From Gracilariopsis chorda (lineage: Eukaryota > Rhodophyta > Florideophyceae > Gracilariales > Gracilariaceae), in NCBI GenBank assembly GCA_003194525.1, contig NBIV01000049.1, forward strand, positions 62,001 to 126,000: 64,000 nt of DNA. The letters are read 5' to 3'. A program made the position numbers and the translations under genes. Below are positions 43,078-55,370 of the stretch, piece by piece; within the stretch, counting starts at the first letter, position 1; each line of letters begins with the position of its first letter. The notes beneath the pieces were generated by a model, which was not told the origin of the DNA, ran no database searches, and saw nothing but the letters and a program-made list of their open reading frames with translations.

Positions 43078-43990
43078 GCGGGAGCCGCCGGGTGTCTTCC
43101 AAGGCGCAGATTATGCGAAAGATACAGAGCCCTAGCACGCAGGCTGGCCGGGACCCCCTTTTGGAGTGCGCAGTCGAGGGGTGCGCAGCGCAGCAACACG
43201 CCATCCAGTTCTATATCGAAAAGGGGTGTGGTGTGTCCAACAGTGGCGAGGCTCTCCTCACAGAAAGGTTCTGTGCTCTGCTCCTTCAGGAATTCCTCCA
43301 TGATTATGGGCAGTCCTTCTTTCTCCTTCTCATCTAGGGCCATCACCTCAGGAAAGCCGGCATGTTTTCCACTGGGGTTATTATATTCCACGGAGTCTCC
43401 TACAGTTTTGCTTCCTTCCGCCGTACCACATAGGGTGAGGCACGGAACTGTGTCCTCCAAGGGTGTTTTATCTTCTCCATCGGTAGATATATGGGACAGA
43501 GCGTCCACTGCCTGGTGTCTCACACATGGGAAGTGGAAGATATCAAACTCCTACTCCATCACGTGCAACTTCCAACGTTCTAGGCCTCCGGAGGCGTCCG
43601 TCAAAGACAATATCCCCTTCAGTGGAGCATTATCAGTCCTAAAGGTGAAGCGAGTACCCTCCAAGTAGGGGCACAGTAGTAATACTGCCCACATATAGCG
43701 AGACATTCCCGTTCGGAGGTGGAGTTGTTCCGCTTTGCCTGCAAGAGGCTACGACTCCAATAAACTATTGGCTGCAATCAACCTTCCGGTTGTTTGTGTA
43801 GGAGAGCGCATCCCACCTGGTACTTACAGTTGTCCGTATCCATAACCATGCGTCCGTATCCAACACCATGCGTCCGTGCCGTTTCGGTAGAACCAATATC
43901 GGAGGTTCAATCAACTTCCTCTTCAGGATCTCGAAGGCTTCATACTCCTCGTCCGCCAAGGTGCTAATCTGCATAGATTTATCTTTCTAC
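43011..43990 (-). pseudogene. Gypsy-3 RT connection, RNase H and integrase zinc-domain region
   Basis: 43974-43765 holds the connection ADEEYEAFEILKRKLIEPP and LDTDA (RNase H start); a 20-bp duplication (CCATGCGTCCGTATCCAACA, from about 43847) disrupts it. Stops and shifts follow through RNase H. 43523-43011 starts with QAVDALSH (end of RNase H, cf. DALSR) and contains the linker to integrase with LYLSHNLRLGRHP (zinc-domain histidines). Confidence 0.65.
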
Positions 43991-44833
43991 AAAACGCGGT
44001 TCAATGGGGCCGCTATTCGGGAGAGATTAGGAACAAACCTGCGGAAGACGTTGCATAAACCTAGAAGGAACGTATTTCCGTCTGGTCCTCGCGCGGTTTG
44101 CCTTACTTGATGGCGTCTGACTCTTGCTTGATACCTGCAGGTGACCAGGGCGCAATACACGTCTCAGGTAATCCACAGAGGACTTGAAAAAGAAGCACTT
44201 CTCTAGCTTCAGGGTTAGGCCAGCATCATTCAAGAGATGGAGGACGTATCTAACATGCGTGAAGTGCTCCTTCACGGTGCGCGAGTAGATAATGACGTCT
44301 TCAATGCATACTAGGGCTTATTACCACCTCAACTGTGATAAGATTATGTGAACTGCACGCTGGAATATGGTGGGGCCTTTTTTCAATCCGAAAGCCATCC
44401 TTAGGAATCTGAATATGCCACAGTGGGTGGTGAACATTGTCTTGTCCAGATCGGCGTCGTCCATCTTGATTTTGCGGTATCCACTATTGTTGTCCAGAGT
44501 ATAGAATACCGATGCATCGTCTAAGGAGTCCATACATTCATCCATGCGGGGTATTGGGTGAAAACCCCGCACAGTTACCTCATTCAGGGGCCTGTAATCG
44601 ATAGAACACCTCAGAGATCCATATTTCTTCTTGGCAAACACCCCTGGGGAGGCCCATTCGGAGGGGGACGGCTCAATCTCGCCCATGTCCAACATGTGTT
44701 GGGTCTCCTCACGCTCGACATCGCGTGCATGGGGTCCGGCTCTCCTTTGGAGTAGATGTACTGGTTTCTCTTCGGGTGTTAACTGGATCAGGTGCTTGGT
44801 CAAGTCCAATTGGTCCAAATGGCCGCACCACAT
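43991..44833 (-). pseudogene. Gypsy-3 reverse transcriptase
   Basis: 44833-44321 carries HLIQLTPEEKPVHLL, GEIEPSPSEWASPGVF, IDYRPLNEVTVRGF, TLDNNSGYRKIKM (motif A) and RMAFGLKKGPTIFQRA (motif B). After two stops the motif-C region reads VCIEDVIIYS (about 44315-44285), so the YxDD box has become CIED. 44275-44027 continues with FTHVRYVLHLLNDAGLTLKLEKC. The catalytic loss shows this copy cannot reverse transcribe. Confidence 0.8.
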
Positions 44834-44885
44834 ATCTTCAAAGGCGGATAAAATTTCTGTTAGTAATGCGATACGCGATACTTAA

Positions 44886-45882
44886 CGAATTATTTGCCAA
44901 TTTGGAGCTTGTCCTGCCAGGGGGCAGGGGGTAATCCCTTAGGAGGCGAAGGTGGAGAATGAGTTTCCATTACGGTGACAGTGTCCAGTACGGCGAGGTA
45001 TTCTTTTGGTGGGATCTGAGCCATTCCTGTATGAGCGGATAGAGCTATCCCCACTGCGGTGCACTTGACTTAAAATAGACTCCGTAAGGTTGGCAACCAC
45101 AACCCTGACGGGGATGGTTGGCACTATTTCCATGACACAATTCGCCATCACCCCATCATGGCTTGTCGCCTTGTAGTAAGGTGAGGGCTCCCCTGCGAGA
45201 AGGACAAGCCTAAGGTGGATTATTGCACCCAGACTTCGGCCTGGCTCCTGGTGAGTATCTGAACACTTTTGATCACTCGGATTTTGTTCGACTGCGTCTC
45301 CTTTGGAACTCTACTCACTTGAAACGCATTTTCATCGGGTGCCGGAGATGCGGACACGATACTTAAAGGGGCGGCATTATGAAATGTCACCTTACGCAAG
45401 CGTGGGTAGATGGCACGCAAATACCGGTCCACAAAAGAAGTCCCCAATATGCAGCGTGCAGCCACGTTTGTCGCGACCAAGAACTAAAATCTTACCTTTA
45501 AATATCCCACACGGATATATAAATGCGGAGCCCCGAGGATGTTTAACGTTCGCCGCGAGGCATCGTGCACCGCTGGTAGTTTGTCCGTCCTTAAGGAGTT
45601 CAGGGCGTTCCTGGAGATCATGTCGACATGTACAAGGTTTGGACCGGCGCCTGTGTCCAAGATGGCACGTGCGGTGGTTGATGCGAGATGAGAGGATCCT
45701 AAGGAAACATATACTTTATAGTTCTCGCGTCGGAGCAGATATACTGATTCCTCGAAGGTGGTGGATGGGTCCGCTAGAAATGGGGGTTCCAGTGATTTTC
45801 TTGCGTTTTGGCTTGGGGGGTCCACCAATTCCATTGCAACTTGGCACAAGGATTCCCCCCCTTTCCTAAAGGCGACTTCCAC
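44886..45882 (-). pseudogene. Gypsy-3 protease region and linker
   Basis: 45882-45484 contains ILDTGAGPNLVHV (aspartic protease, about 45665-45627), and 45480-45220 continues it as CILGTSFVDRYLRAIYPRLRKV after one stop. The rest up to RT is a poorly conserved linker, with ORF 45151-44939 in another frame. The gag frame overlaps the protease start by about 110 bp, as in a shift-dependent gag-pol arrangement. Confidence 0.75.
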
Positions 45883-46570
45883 TGGACTGAAGCTTGACGG
45901 AAAGAAGCCAGGGTTTTCCTGAGTGGAGGGTTTCGGAGTTCCAGGCGCTGCGTTCGGTTGCAGCAGTGTAAATGTGGTCGCAGTGGTGTAAACGTGGTCG
46001 CAGCGTTCCCTTGCGAGGTGATAGGAGCTGCAGCCAGGGCAGCCGGTCCCTGCGTAGGTGGTTCTGGGACTGCTTGAGTGGCTTTCTCCAATGGGGTGTA
46101 GTATCCATAACGACCTTGAGGGGAGCGGAAATCGCTATAAGCTGTATGATAACTATCATCCTCCGAATAGGTGTCTTTCGCTGCCTGGAAATTCTTCTCC
46201 CTCTCCTGCACGATCGCGGTCCTCATTGACGGGGTGAGAGGTTTACAGTGCACCAGTTCTCCGGACAAACAAATTCTACAAGGTGGTGGGTATGATCGAG
46301 GATTTGCGAAGCGGACGTTCCTAAAGGATCCCGCTGAGGTGTATGAGGTGGGTGATGAAGGTGTCCATGAACAGGACGGTGCCATTTGGAGTGACGCAAA
46401 GCTGAGAGCAAGGGCGTCCTGCTCCTGTTTGATCGTCAGATCTTCCACGTCTCTTGAGGTGCTGGTGTCCAACGTAAATGCCGTAGCCAGGCAATTCCTT
46501 AAGGCGGAGGGTTTCTCCAGAAGTGGAGCGTGGCTTCGTCGTGTAGCGCGGTGGGTGTCCCCGTAAGGTT
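45774..46570 (-). pseudogene. Gypsy-3 gag, 3' part
   Basis: The frame is open from the junction near 46570 to 45774 and begins inside gag: a linker, then CRICLSGELVHCKP (about 46265-46224) at the place of the zinc knuckle but with disturbed spacing, then RTAIVQEREKNFQAAKD. The capsid-like N-terminal half is missing. To the right, across about 46570-46590, sequence switches to RNase H of Gypsy-2. Confidence 0.6.
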
Positions 46571-46589
46571 CCGTGAAGTGTGCTATTGG

Positions 46590-47700
46590 ATATTGAAATC
46601 GAACATCGAGAAGCGCAAGCTCAAACGCATCAAGCGACCGGAAGTTTCAGCGATTTCCAAAATACAGCGGAGACACGCGTGATCCGTATATACGTTAGCT
46701 TGAGTACCCATAAGCAAGGGTTGGAGCGTTGTGAATGCCCATAAAACGGAAAGACACTCATTCTCAGAAACCGACTAGTTACGTTCGTTTACGGTTAAAC
46801 TTCTCGACTAGTATACGATGGGATTTCTGACGCTGTCTTCTGTGACCTGGAATAGTGCACAACAAACCTGGTTATCATTGTCGTCAGTGTCCATTTCATA
46901 AGGGAGCCCAAGTTTGGGAAGAGCCAAAATTGATGGTGAGGTCACCGCATCCACAAGCTTCGAGAAAGCAGTAGGTTCTGCCTCACCAAAATTTACCAAG
47001 TTCACTGATTGTTCCTTGGCTAGGAGCCTGCTAAGGGGAGCTGCGATGTCCAAAAAAAACCGGGTACCAAAGTTCGTATGCATCACACAATCCATAAAAG
47101 GATCTCAGTTCCGTCTGCGTTACCGGATGCTCCGTATTCTTGAGCGATTTCACTCGAACTTCATCCTCAGAGAGTTGACCAGGACGAATGATATGTCCAA
47201 GGTATCTCACATAATCTGTAAAGAACTCGCATTGTTTCAACTTGAGAGTTATTCGTGCATCGCACAGTACACGCATGACGTCGTGTACATGGGTTAAGTG
47301 GTCATCGGCGTTATCGGAAGACACGATGATATTGTCCAGGTATACCAAGAAGGTTTTCCTCTTTCATCGAGATAACAATACATCGATAGCACGTTGAAAC
47401 GCAGCGGGTGCATTAGTAAGCCCGAACGGCATGCGTTTCAACCAAAACATCCTTGGTGAAACACAAATGCGGTTTCATCGTGATCATCCTCTCGGATTGG
47501 AACCTGCCAATCACCCCAGTTGGCGTCTAAGGCGATGAACAGCGTAGCAATCCCAATTGAGTCGAGATATTTGTCCATCCGAGGAATTGGATAATCGTCT
47601 TTGACGGTAACCGCATTAAGACGTCGGTAATCAATACGGAACCTCCAAGAACCATCGGTTTTCGGAACCAACCCGACTGGTGAATTCCATGACGATTGAG
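46590..47700 (-). pseudogene. Gypsy-2 RT and RNase H (partial)
   Basis: 47671-47438 gives FRIDYRRLNAV and IALDANWGDWQVPI (motif A). A frame change then leads to 47348-47031, whose first residues VYLDNIIVSS stand where YLDD should be (second Asp changed to Asn), then LTHVHDVMRVL and YLGHIIRPGQL. 47095-46808 has SRLLAKEQSVNLV and the RNase H entry MDTDDNDNQVCCALFQV. The RNase H remainder to 46590 is interrupted by stops. Confidence 0.78.
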
Positions 47701-47737
47701 TGGGCTATATCATGCCAGCGCGTAGCATCTTCTCGAT

Positions 47738-49021
47738 TTAATATTTCTGTTCTTCCCGAGCTTTCGGCCTTGCCCAATATGGGTGTTGTGCGATGGGCCT
47801 TGTATCTGGAAAGAGATCAATACGGTGTTCCGCTCTTCTTATTTTTGTGAGGGAGCAATCCCACATGGAGGTAAACTCTCGCAGCCTATCTCGCAATATT
47901 TGGCGATGTGTCCCAAGTACATGGCTTAAATCCAAGTTCTCGAACTCCTTGACAGGGTCTTTTTGTTTACAACCGGGCGGTGCAATACCCTTTCGGGGTT
48001 CCATTGGTACTGAATCCGAGTATTCGATCTTCGCTTCGGCGATTTCGGCTTCGCCAGCACTCTCCCTCTTCTTGGGTTCTGCAATACCGAGAACCTCAGC
48101 AACAGGTAACTTCATCGGAACGATTGATGCCGGGTGCGGAAGAACTGAACCAAGTACTTGGTTTTTGACTAACCACTGGGTGGTTTCGCAAAAGTTAGCA
48201 ACCGAGACCTGATAAGGTTTGTCGGGTTCAACCGAGACATTACCATTCGCAAGTGCGAGTTGACGAATGTCGTAAAGTGAAGGTAACAGTTGAATGACGT
48301 GCACACCATGCTGTTTGGTAACAACTGATACCCAGGTCTGTGGCTTCGGTTGTATTGCAAAGGACTTGCAAATACGAAGCTTCGTGGAAACCGGATTAAT
48401 ATCGGTAACATCCTGTGCCGCGGGTATCGAAACGCGCTTACGCGTAGCGCGTCTCAACGGTTTCCGTACAATCGGCACGGTGGATCTGTTCTCCATCTCC
48501 ACTGCTTTAGCACGACGGAAAAAAGCTTCAACAAAGCGATCAGAGACATCACAACCGAGTATTACCGGCGCTGCGAGCTTTTCGCATACAGCGAAGTTCA
48601 GTTGTACCAGATATGTTCGTGATCTCACCAGAAGTGATATATACCCACAGGTCTTCAGCGGGTTCTTATTTGCGTCGGCGATATCCATCGTGGGTGCAAA
48701 GCGAATGTTACTGCGAAGTGTCGGTGGTACCAAATCTGCGTGGATCAAGTTGGGGGCTGCTGCATTATCAATAACAGAAAACTGTCGAACCATGAACTGG
48801 TTGGGGCGGCCAAGGTCAGCATATACTTTGTAGTTTCTCTTGGCCATCACCAAGGCTCTATGAGGGATACGGAGATTACGGAAACGTACCCACTGTCGAC
48901 GTAGAAATATTAACTGGTCTGAGTCAAGGTCTGTTTCAGCCATCATCCGTGTAAGGATTTTAACAGCTGGGGAGCGAAGCTGTTCCGCCTCGGATGTGTT
49001 CAACTTCGGCTCAGAGGACAC
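47738..49021 (-). pseudogene. Gypsy-2 protease and RT N-terminal region
   Basis: An open 427-codon frame. The protease site reads VIDNAAAPNLIHADLV where the family has DTGAGPNL, so the catalytic triad is damaged although the frame is open; PVILGCDVSDRFVEA follows. A linker of about 150 residues leads to EHRIDLFPDTRPIAQ, the start of RT. A stop at 47738 ends it before the finger motif GLVPK, which resumes at 47671. Confidence 0.78.
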
Positions 49022-49048
49022 CCCTCCGGAAAGGGAGACTCCCCGAGA

Positions 49049-50020
49049 TTAGTTTTTCGAAGCGGGTTGAACCGGATTCGGTACATGAAGCACTTCAGGG
49101 GATCCTGATTCATCCCCATTCGCAGGTACTGTTTCGTACTGTGCGATGATCTTCAACCCGTGCTGCGTGGGGAATGTGCATTTGGGTGCAACATGACCAT
49201 GTATGTAGCAGATAAAACATATCAGCTGGGCTGAAGCATCGGATGGTCGATTGTCCACTCGAAGTTGTGTTGTGTCCTTCCAACCCGGAGGGGTGTGGCG
49301 GGTGCCGTTGTGTGCATAAGCGAGCGGAGCTGGCGGACCTCGAACTCCTCCATAACACGCAGGGTCTCCATCGGCGGTCGGAGTCGATGTTGACGGGAGA
49401 TCCGTAATTCCAAACGAGTCTGGGTCACTTCCAGCAAAATGGATGTTGTCGTTATCACCGGTTGCGGTTCCTTTGCGCAATATCGATAAAGAGGATGATT
49501 CGTCTACCTGAAGAGCTCTCGAAGGTCAAGTTCTTGACGGATTTCGAGCACCATAAGCATCCCCCTCGGCTTGGGCAAATTGAACCAATTCGAGGTAGGT
49601 AACTCTCCGTTCCTGTTCGCGATGGAGAGCAACCAAAGCTCTGGTAGCGGCATCAACACCATCAAAAAACATGGTGCAGCCTTCCTCGGCGGAATACATA
49701 TTACCACAACGGTTAAACGCCTTATTCAAACCCGTCGAATACACCATTTCGGTCTCTCCAGGCTTCTGCCTTGTATAGCACAAAGCGAGTATCGCATCCT
49801 GTATACCATTACCAGTTGCATAGGACCTGAGAACGTATTGAACCGCTTCTGGCCAACAGTTTATCCCACCCTCCGATGCATGGGAAGATGCACGAACGGA
49901 ATTGAAAACCCTAGAAAGCACAATTAAGTGTGTGATTAAAGGCAGACCAATAATTTCAACCGGAAGCCGGTTAAACATAAATCGTTTCAAACCCTGGCTG
50001 GGCACACTCTGCCGGTCCAA
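49049..50020 (-). pseudogene. Gypsy-2 gag
   Basis: 50020-49526 includes RASSHASEGGINCWPEAV, LRSYATGNGIQDAILAL and RVTYLELVQFAQAEGD, aligning with Gypsy-1 gag. 49480-49049 (another frame) carries the zinc knuckle CFICYIHGHVAPKC with canonical CCHC spacing (about 49210-49169). The N-terminus before 50020 has no counterpart in Gypsy-1, and the remaining ORF to 50149 is probably unrelated. Confidence 0.75.
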
Positions 50021-50230
50021 CTCCAACAGGAATGTTTCGAGAGTCCTTGTGCTGCGCACGAAGCATACGGTTAACATAAATATTGCAGCAGTATTTGAAG
50101 TGCACATGCAACTAGGCCCGGTTGGTGCAAAGCAACAAGCTGCAACCATTTTTTCACTATCAAATTCTCTTTATATTGGAAAACTATTCTGGATATCTGG
50201 CAAAGTTTTTAGGGGTTCAGAAAAATTGAA

Positions 50231-50987
50231 TTGCTTTTTTCTTATTATTTGAAAACTACTGCGGTGCAAGAAGGTCCATGTGCCAGCTCCGGTGGGGTAA
50301 GACCGAATTCTGGAAGTGCCACCAAGGCAGATTCAAGAGGACCCATAGCAAAGTCTGGAGGTTCCAGGGGACATTCTGAAGGCGCAAGAGCCAATTGGGA
50401 AGGGACCAGTCTGAGCTCAGGTGGGGCAAGGCCAGGAGCTGGAAGACCTCGACGAGTACCAGTTCCTTCCACTCCAGATGAGGTGGCGGTAAATGAGAGC
50501 GGAGCCCAAGTGCACAGACCCATTGTTTCAGGCGTAGAAGAAGACAAAATTACTCCTGCACCTACGTCCGTCGCTGGGGCAGGTGGTTCCAACCGCACAT
50601 CACGACCAACTCTTCTCCTATGCCTCCACCTCTCCCATCAATCCCTGCACCTGCTGTAAATGATAAGGGTGACACAACCATGGAGGCATATGGGCGTGCT
50701 CTGCAGCAACCTGAAGAAGGAGAACAGATGCCCGTTCCGTTGGAAGTGGAAGAGGATGGATCACTCCCGCTCCCTTACAGCCGCTGCAGCAGTCTGATGT
50801 GCCACAAATTGATGAAGAAGAACAGATGCTCATTCCAATGGAACTGGAAGAGGATGAGATCAATCCCGCTCCTCCACAGCCGCTAAAGCCACCTGCTCTT
50901 CCACATGTTGAAGAAGAAGAACAGAAGCCTATTCCCATGGAAATGGAACAGAATGAGATCAAACTGGCTCCCGTACACCCGCCGTAG
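50231..50987 (+). other. Low-complexity coding-like stretch with acidic tandem repeats
   Basis: 50231-50659 encodes a Gly/Ser/Pro-rich ORF with irregular copies of an SGGxRxxSG-like unit. 50710-50990 holds three diverged units of about 105 bp, each encoding EEEQ-x2-IPME-type peptides (EEGEQMPVPLEVEED, DEEEQMLIPMELEED, EEEEQKPIPMEMEQN). They share one frame only with interruptions. No family recognised. It lies between the broken Gypsy-2 gag and a decayed Helitron, so it may be a captured or element-encoded linker. Confidence 0.4.
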
Positions 50988-51245
50988 CCACAGCATACGC
51001 AGCAGCCGTAGCAGCCACATCATAAGCTTGATACGATGATCATGCAGTCTGCTGGGCGTCCTGATCGAGGAATGTATCGCGTGTACTACACCTGGGATCC
51101 CGTGGCAGCTGAAGCTTGGAATGATTCAGTAATCCGAGCAAGCGTTCCACAGTTTGAGATGTTTTCTATAGCGGGCCTAATGCTGTGAAGAAGATGAATC
51201 GAGTACTCACAAACGCTCTCCACCTGCCTGTAACCGGACTGGAAA

Positions 51246-54200
51246 TTGCGAATTCTTAGCTGCAAGTACTGCACTTGTGTTTTCTTACCCTGCGTGTGCT
51301 GCAGAAAAGAACAAATCTCCGGATGGCGTGTCACGATCTGCCGAAGGCATGAAAACGAGTTGATGTGCAGTCTGTACAGTCTGAGAGCATTTCACTTCCG
51401 TTTTTGCAACTTGAAGACACCCTTCGCGACGAAGCAAGCGTTCATGGGCATGTGGTATGTGACGGGAGGCAGTCCTTCCTTTCTAAGAATTGAGGGCAAT
51501 GCCACTGTCGCTCTTCCTACGACGAACCAGAACAACAAGTGCTACAGCTTTTTGTGTAGTACAGGTCTGCCTTCGTTGGATCTATCTCACTATGCACGTG
51601 CCAATCTGCGTGCGTTCACTCAGGACATCAACAGAAGTAACATCGTACCCCAGTCTTACGATGTGATCCAGCCAAAAACAGACATAGTGCAACAGCGCTA
51701 CCTATCCATGCCAAGCAACAACCACAAAAAGAACGAAATGCGGAGACCCCCGTGGATATCAGCGTCCAAGCAGCGAAACAAGAACTCGTCGCATATGAAT
51801 ACGAGGGAACCTGAAGTGCTACAATCAGTGCTTCTCATGCAGGTACAGGTTCTCTTTCTGATGATGATCGAGGTGGGGGGGTAACCATGATGAGAACGCT
51901 CGTCTTGGATCCGACTGACCTATACCGAGTGGAGTCTCAAGTAGCGAGCTTGGTAAAGAACCGTAACAGAAGAGCTTGCCATAGTCACGGCTTCTGCTGC
52001 TGCCAGAGATGGGGCAATTGCAAATGTCAAGAACAATGCGCACGTCATGTACCGACTTCTGGAACCGGCATCCAGACTTGCAGAGGAAGTCACTTGCTTT
52101 CTTCTCTACCCGCAGGGAGATGAGGACGAACGGATTGACATCGGCGTGTTCCTGGACGCAAGTAGCTTCACACAGCAAATTCCAGCTCTCAGTATCAACT
52201 AATTGGCGCTCCGAAAGCTCAATTGGGCGGTGAACGCGAAGCGACATGTGTGTATGGAGATAACATCCTCCCGAACAGTGTACTTTTGATACAATTGTGG
52301 ATGCTTCGCACCCAAAAAAACTTTGAGGACATGCCACTGCATTTCCTGGATAGGACACAAAAGGCGCTGTTCAGGAGCAAGATATCTACCAATCAAAATA
52401 GCAAACAGGACATGTTTCACCATCCCAGTTTGCAAAAATGGGAGGCCCCTTTCTGCCCGATGAATCGGTCAACTCAGCAGCGTACTGAAAGGACAAGCAC
52501 ATAGATGTACAGACGATCGTGGCACGGAGAAGACCGCCTTCCTTTTTGGTCCTTAAAATCACCGTGACCACCTGGCGAGAGGACACCCAGTGGCTTGGTA
52601 TGGACATACGCATTTGGAGCGCATTTAGGGCACAGAGTAACCGCTTTCAACCACTTGACTGACCGGATCTGATTGAAATGGTATAAAACCAGCATGCCAT
52701 TGATTTCTTGAAGGAATTGGAGAAGAATTCGTAGCACATCTCTGGTATGAAGTGCTTGGGGCTTGCGTCAAAGTTCAAGTTTCAAGAACCCAATGTATCT
52801 CATCATCATGTAATCTTTTGGCTCGAGGGGGGCATGATTTAAGACATTTATGTAATCTACGAGCTGAATCTTGCAGAGGTGCACTTTCCCAGTGTATACG
52901 ATGCATATACTGCCCTCAATCGTTCCATACACATGCACCGACACTCGTCCTATTGCCACAATCGCCCTGGGCGGTGCAAGTTGGGATACGACAACAATAT
53001 GATTGTGTCAGAGACGTACATTGAAGAAAACACAAATCACGTGATGTACCGCAGAACCAGGGCAGGAGACCTTAAGTTTTTGCCGTACAACCCAACTCTG
53101 ACCAAAACTTACCGCTCCCATATCAACGTAGAACGCACGAAAGGAGGGGCACAATGGCATTTCTGATAAAGTACGCGTTAAAGCAGCCCAAAGCTCAGCA
53201 GGTGGTGCTCAATATGAGTAGCACTACTAATAAAGGCACGCAAAACGGTTGCAAACAACAGCTACAATTGCAGACAGACATTCATTAATACATGCGTGCG
53301 CGTGTGGTGGCTGCTTTCAAGGCAGCTGGGAGGCTTTTTTGAGTTTCGCCATGTGCACATCACACTTAAAGTAGAGCGACTGTTCATTTACTGGGAAGGA
53401 GAGCGCAAGTCTTGCTCAGAGTTCCAAACCAGCTCCCTTTCGCATCGCAGCCGTCTATAGTAGAGAGATAATTTGCAAGGCCGGAAGCATATGCAAACCT
53501 CGACTACCTTTCGTACTTTGAAAAGTTGCGTCTGAAATGCACGCTTCCTGCCAATGAGCCTAACCCACACAACTAAGACAGCAATCGAGTGCCCACAGAC
53601 GACTGCTATTCGCCCATGTGCGCATTAGAGCGCACAGAAGACGAGTAGTGCGTCGCAAGGATCAAACGTGTGTCAGCGCCCTACATTGAGCTGTTTGATC
53701 TTCAATTTCTGCTCATGAATCACGGCTTGACATCTGATGGAGAGAAAAGACCTTTCAACGGACAGCACTGTGGAACCTATGGTGCAACTGTGATTGCAAG
53801 CGGATTGCTCGCAGTCAGAGCCGATTTTGATATTGCATTCCAAAAATCAGCGCAGATCTACAGCACACCCACGGAGCTATAACGTAGGGGTTTTAAGTCA
53901 TACAAGCAAGGTCCAGAACTAGAGAAAATAGCAGTCAAGAACTCGGAGGCACTATGCAGTGACATACATACAGGCGATGAGCAGCCACAAAAGCAAGAGA
54001 TGTATTAGCGTGTTTGGGAGATCTGAGAGAGGCACGGTTGATGATTGCTTCGCGATTAAAGCTTATTCTCGCAGCACATACAGCAGGATGGTGCACAAGA
54101 GACTGAGAAGTATCGAGCTAAAACAACTGGAGACGCGCGCGTGGTCCGAAATACGTCAATGTTGCAGTCAAGGTACGCAACGTTAAAACCTCGCCAAATA

Positions 54201-55370
54201 TAAATCATTGACACTTTCATTGCCACATTGCAACAAATAAAAGGGCTGCAAGAGCAAATAAGCCCTACAGGAAAGGTGATATTTGTGCAGGGATCCGTAT
54301 GCACCGGAAAGATGTACGTGTTAAACCTTCTTCGCGATATCACTAATCAGAAGGCATGGTCGTCGAAAAGACTGCTACAACGCGCATTACAGCATTGCTG
54401 TACGAAGTTTGCCGCACTTTACACATCCTGCTCAGACTGCGTGAAGCATAAAAGGACAGCACAAGTAACAGTAAAGCTACTTTGTCCAGATACGTTCCAC
54501 GATCTCAACGTGCGGAGCTGCTTCTCAAAATACGACTGAATGTCCTGTATAAGCCGCTTACGCTTACATAAAATCTCTTTGAACTCATGTATGCGTTGCT
54601 CAAAGATCTTTACTGCAATGGAATAGAAAACCTCGCCTCTTTTCGGGGGCTTGGCCATCGTTCTATCGGGCGACTAATCACAGCTGCTTCCAGTTGTGCT
54701 GCAGGTATTCACTGAGGCTGAGCCCAGTGGAAATGTGGGACGAGTGTACACAAATATCCTCAACAATGTGTCGTAGAAGAGTGATCGGTAGACATTTTGC
54801 TAGGGTCAAGTGCTGTATCTCACCAAACAAGTACGCCGAGCATATGATCTGGTACTTACTTCGCTGCTAAGTTCCATTGCACGCACCAACATATCCAACG
54901 ACGCGCTATAAACGCACAGATTCATCAGTAGTATGCAAACCTTCTACAGATTACTGTGGAAGTGGATCAGAACAAGAGAAAAAGAGGATGTAGATCTCAG
55001 CGAAATGTTCATTGCGCCCACAAAATAGTTGGTGGATGAACATATTGCGGCAGAGCCAGATCTGCTTCCTGGTGAACTTTTCATTTTTTCGTCAGCGATG
55101 GCCGTACAACTTGATCTTGGACAGAACATAAAGTCCAAAATCGTCAGCAATATCGTTCCCAAGTCTGCAAATTCGTATGCACCCACTAGATTAAAGCCTA
55201 ATAACTTGGCTTTGAAGATTCGTGTGCACATTATGGGGATCCAGAACGTGCTGCATCCTGCTGTGATCAAAGGGAAGCTGTTCTTCGTCCTTTGTGTCCA
55301 TCAGTATACCATGCGGGTGCCTGAAGTTGACCATAAGACAGGCCTTGGAATAAAAGCTCTTGCATAATAT
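51246..55370 (+). pseudogene. Badly decayed Helitron/Helentron-like sequence
   Basis: Plus-strand pieces resemble Helitron proteins. 52900-53170 shows HMHRHSSYCHNRPGRC, MYRRTRAGDLKFLPYNP and YRSHINVERTKGG, like the R-rich Rep segment upstream of HINVE in RepHel proteins. 54228-54340 shows KVIFVQGSVCTGKMYVLNLL, a Walker A helicase block (GxxxTGK) in a Pif1 setting. 55029-55300 shows AEPDLLPGELFIFSSA and LKPNNLALKIRVHI, like the C-terminal Pif1 region before the NGTR motif. Stops and shifts are frequent, and the sequence differs from the Helitron at 56-64 kb. 51246-51884 is an open ORF of unknown origin that may be its N-terminus. Confidence 0.4.

Larger units (their letters stand above)
46590..50020 (-). 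mobile_element. Gypsy-2: 5' half of a third gypsy element (3'-truncated)
   Basis: Minus-strand order from the right: gag, protease, RT, start of RNase H. It breaks off within RNase H (SGRLMRLSLRFSMFDFNIQ then a stop at about 46575). Proteins align with Gypsy-1 through gag, protease and RT, so it belongs to the same lineage. A 5' LTR was not recognised to the right; the homology fades at about 50020. Confidence 0.8.

Noticed and set aside
50231-50659. Antisense gene of Gypsy-2
   Set aside because: It lies beyond the 5' (gag) end, not between chromodomain and 3' LTR, and lacks the DWSE motif; only its Pro-rich composition is similar.
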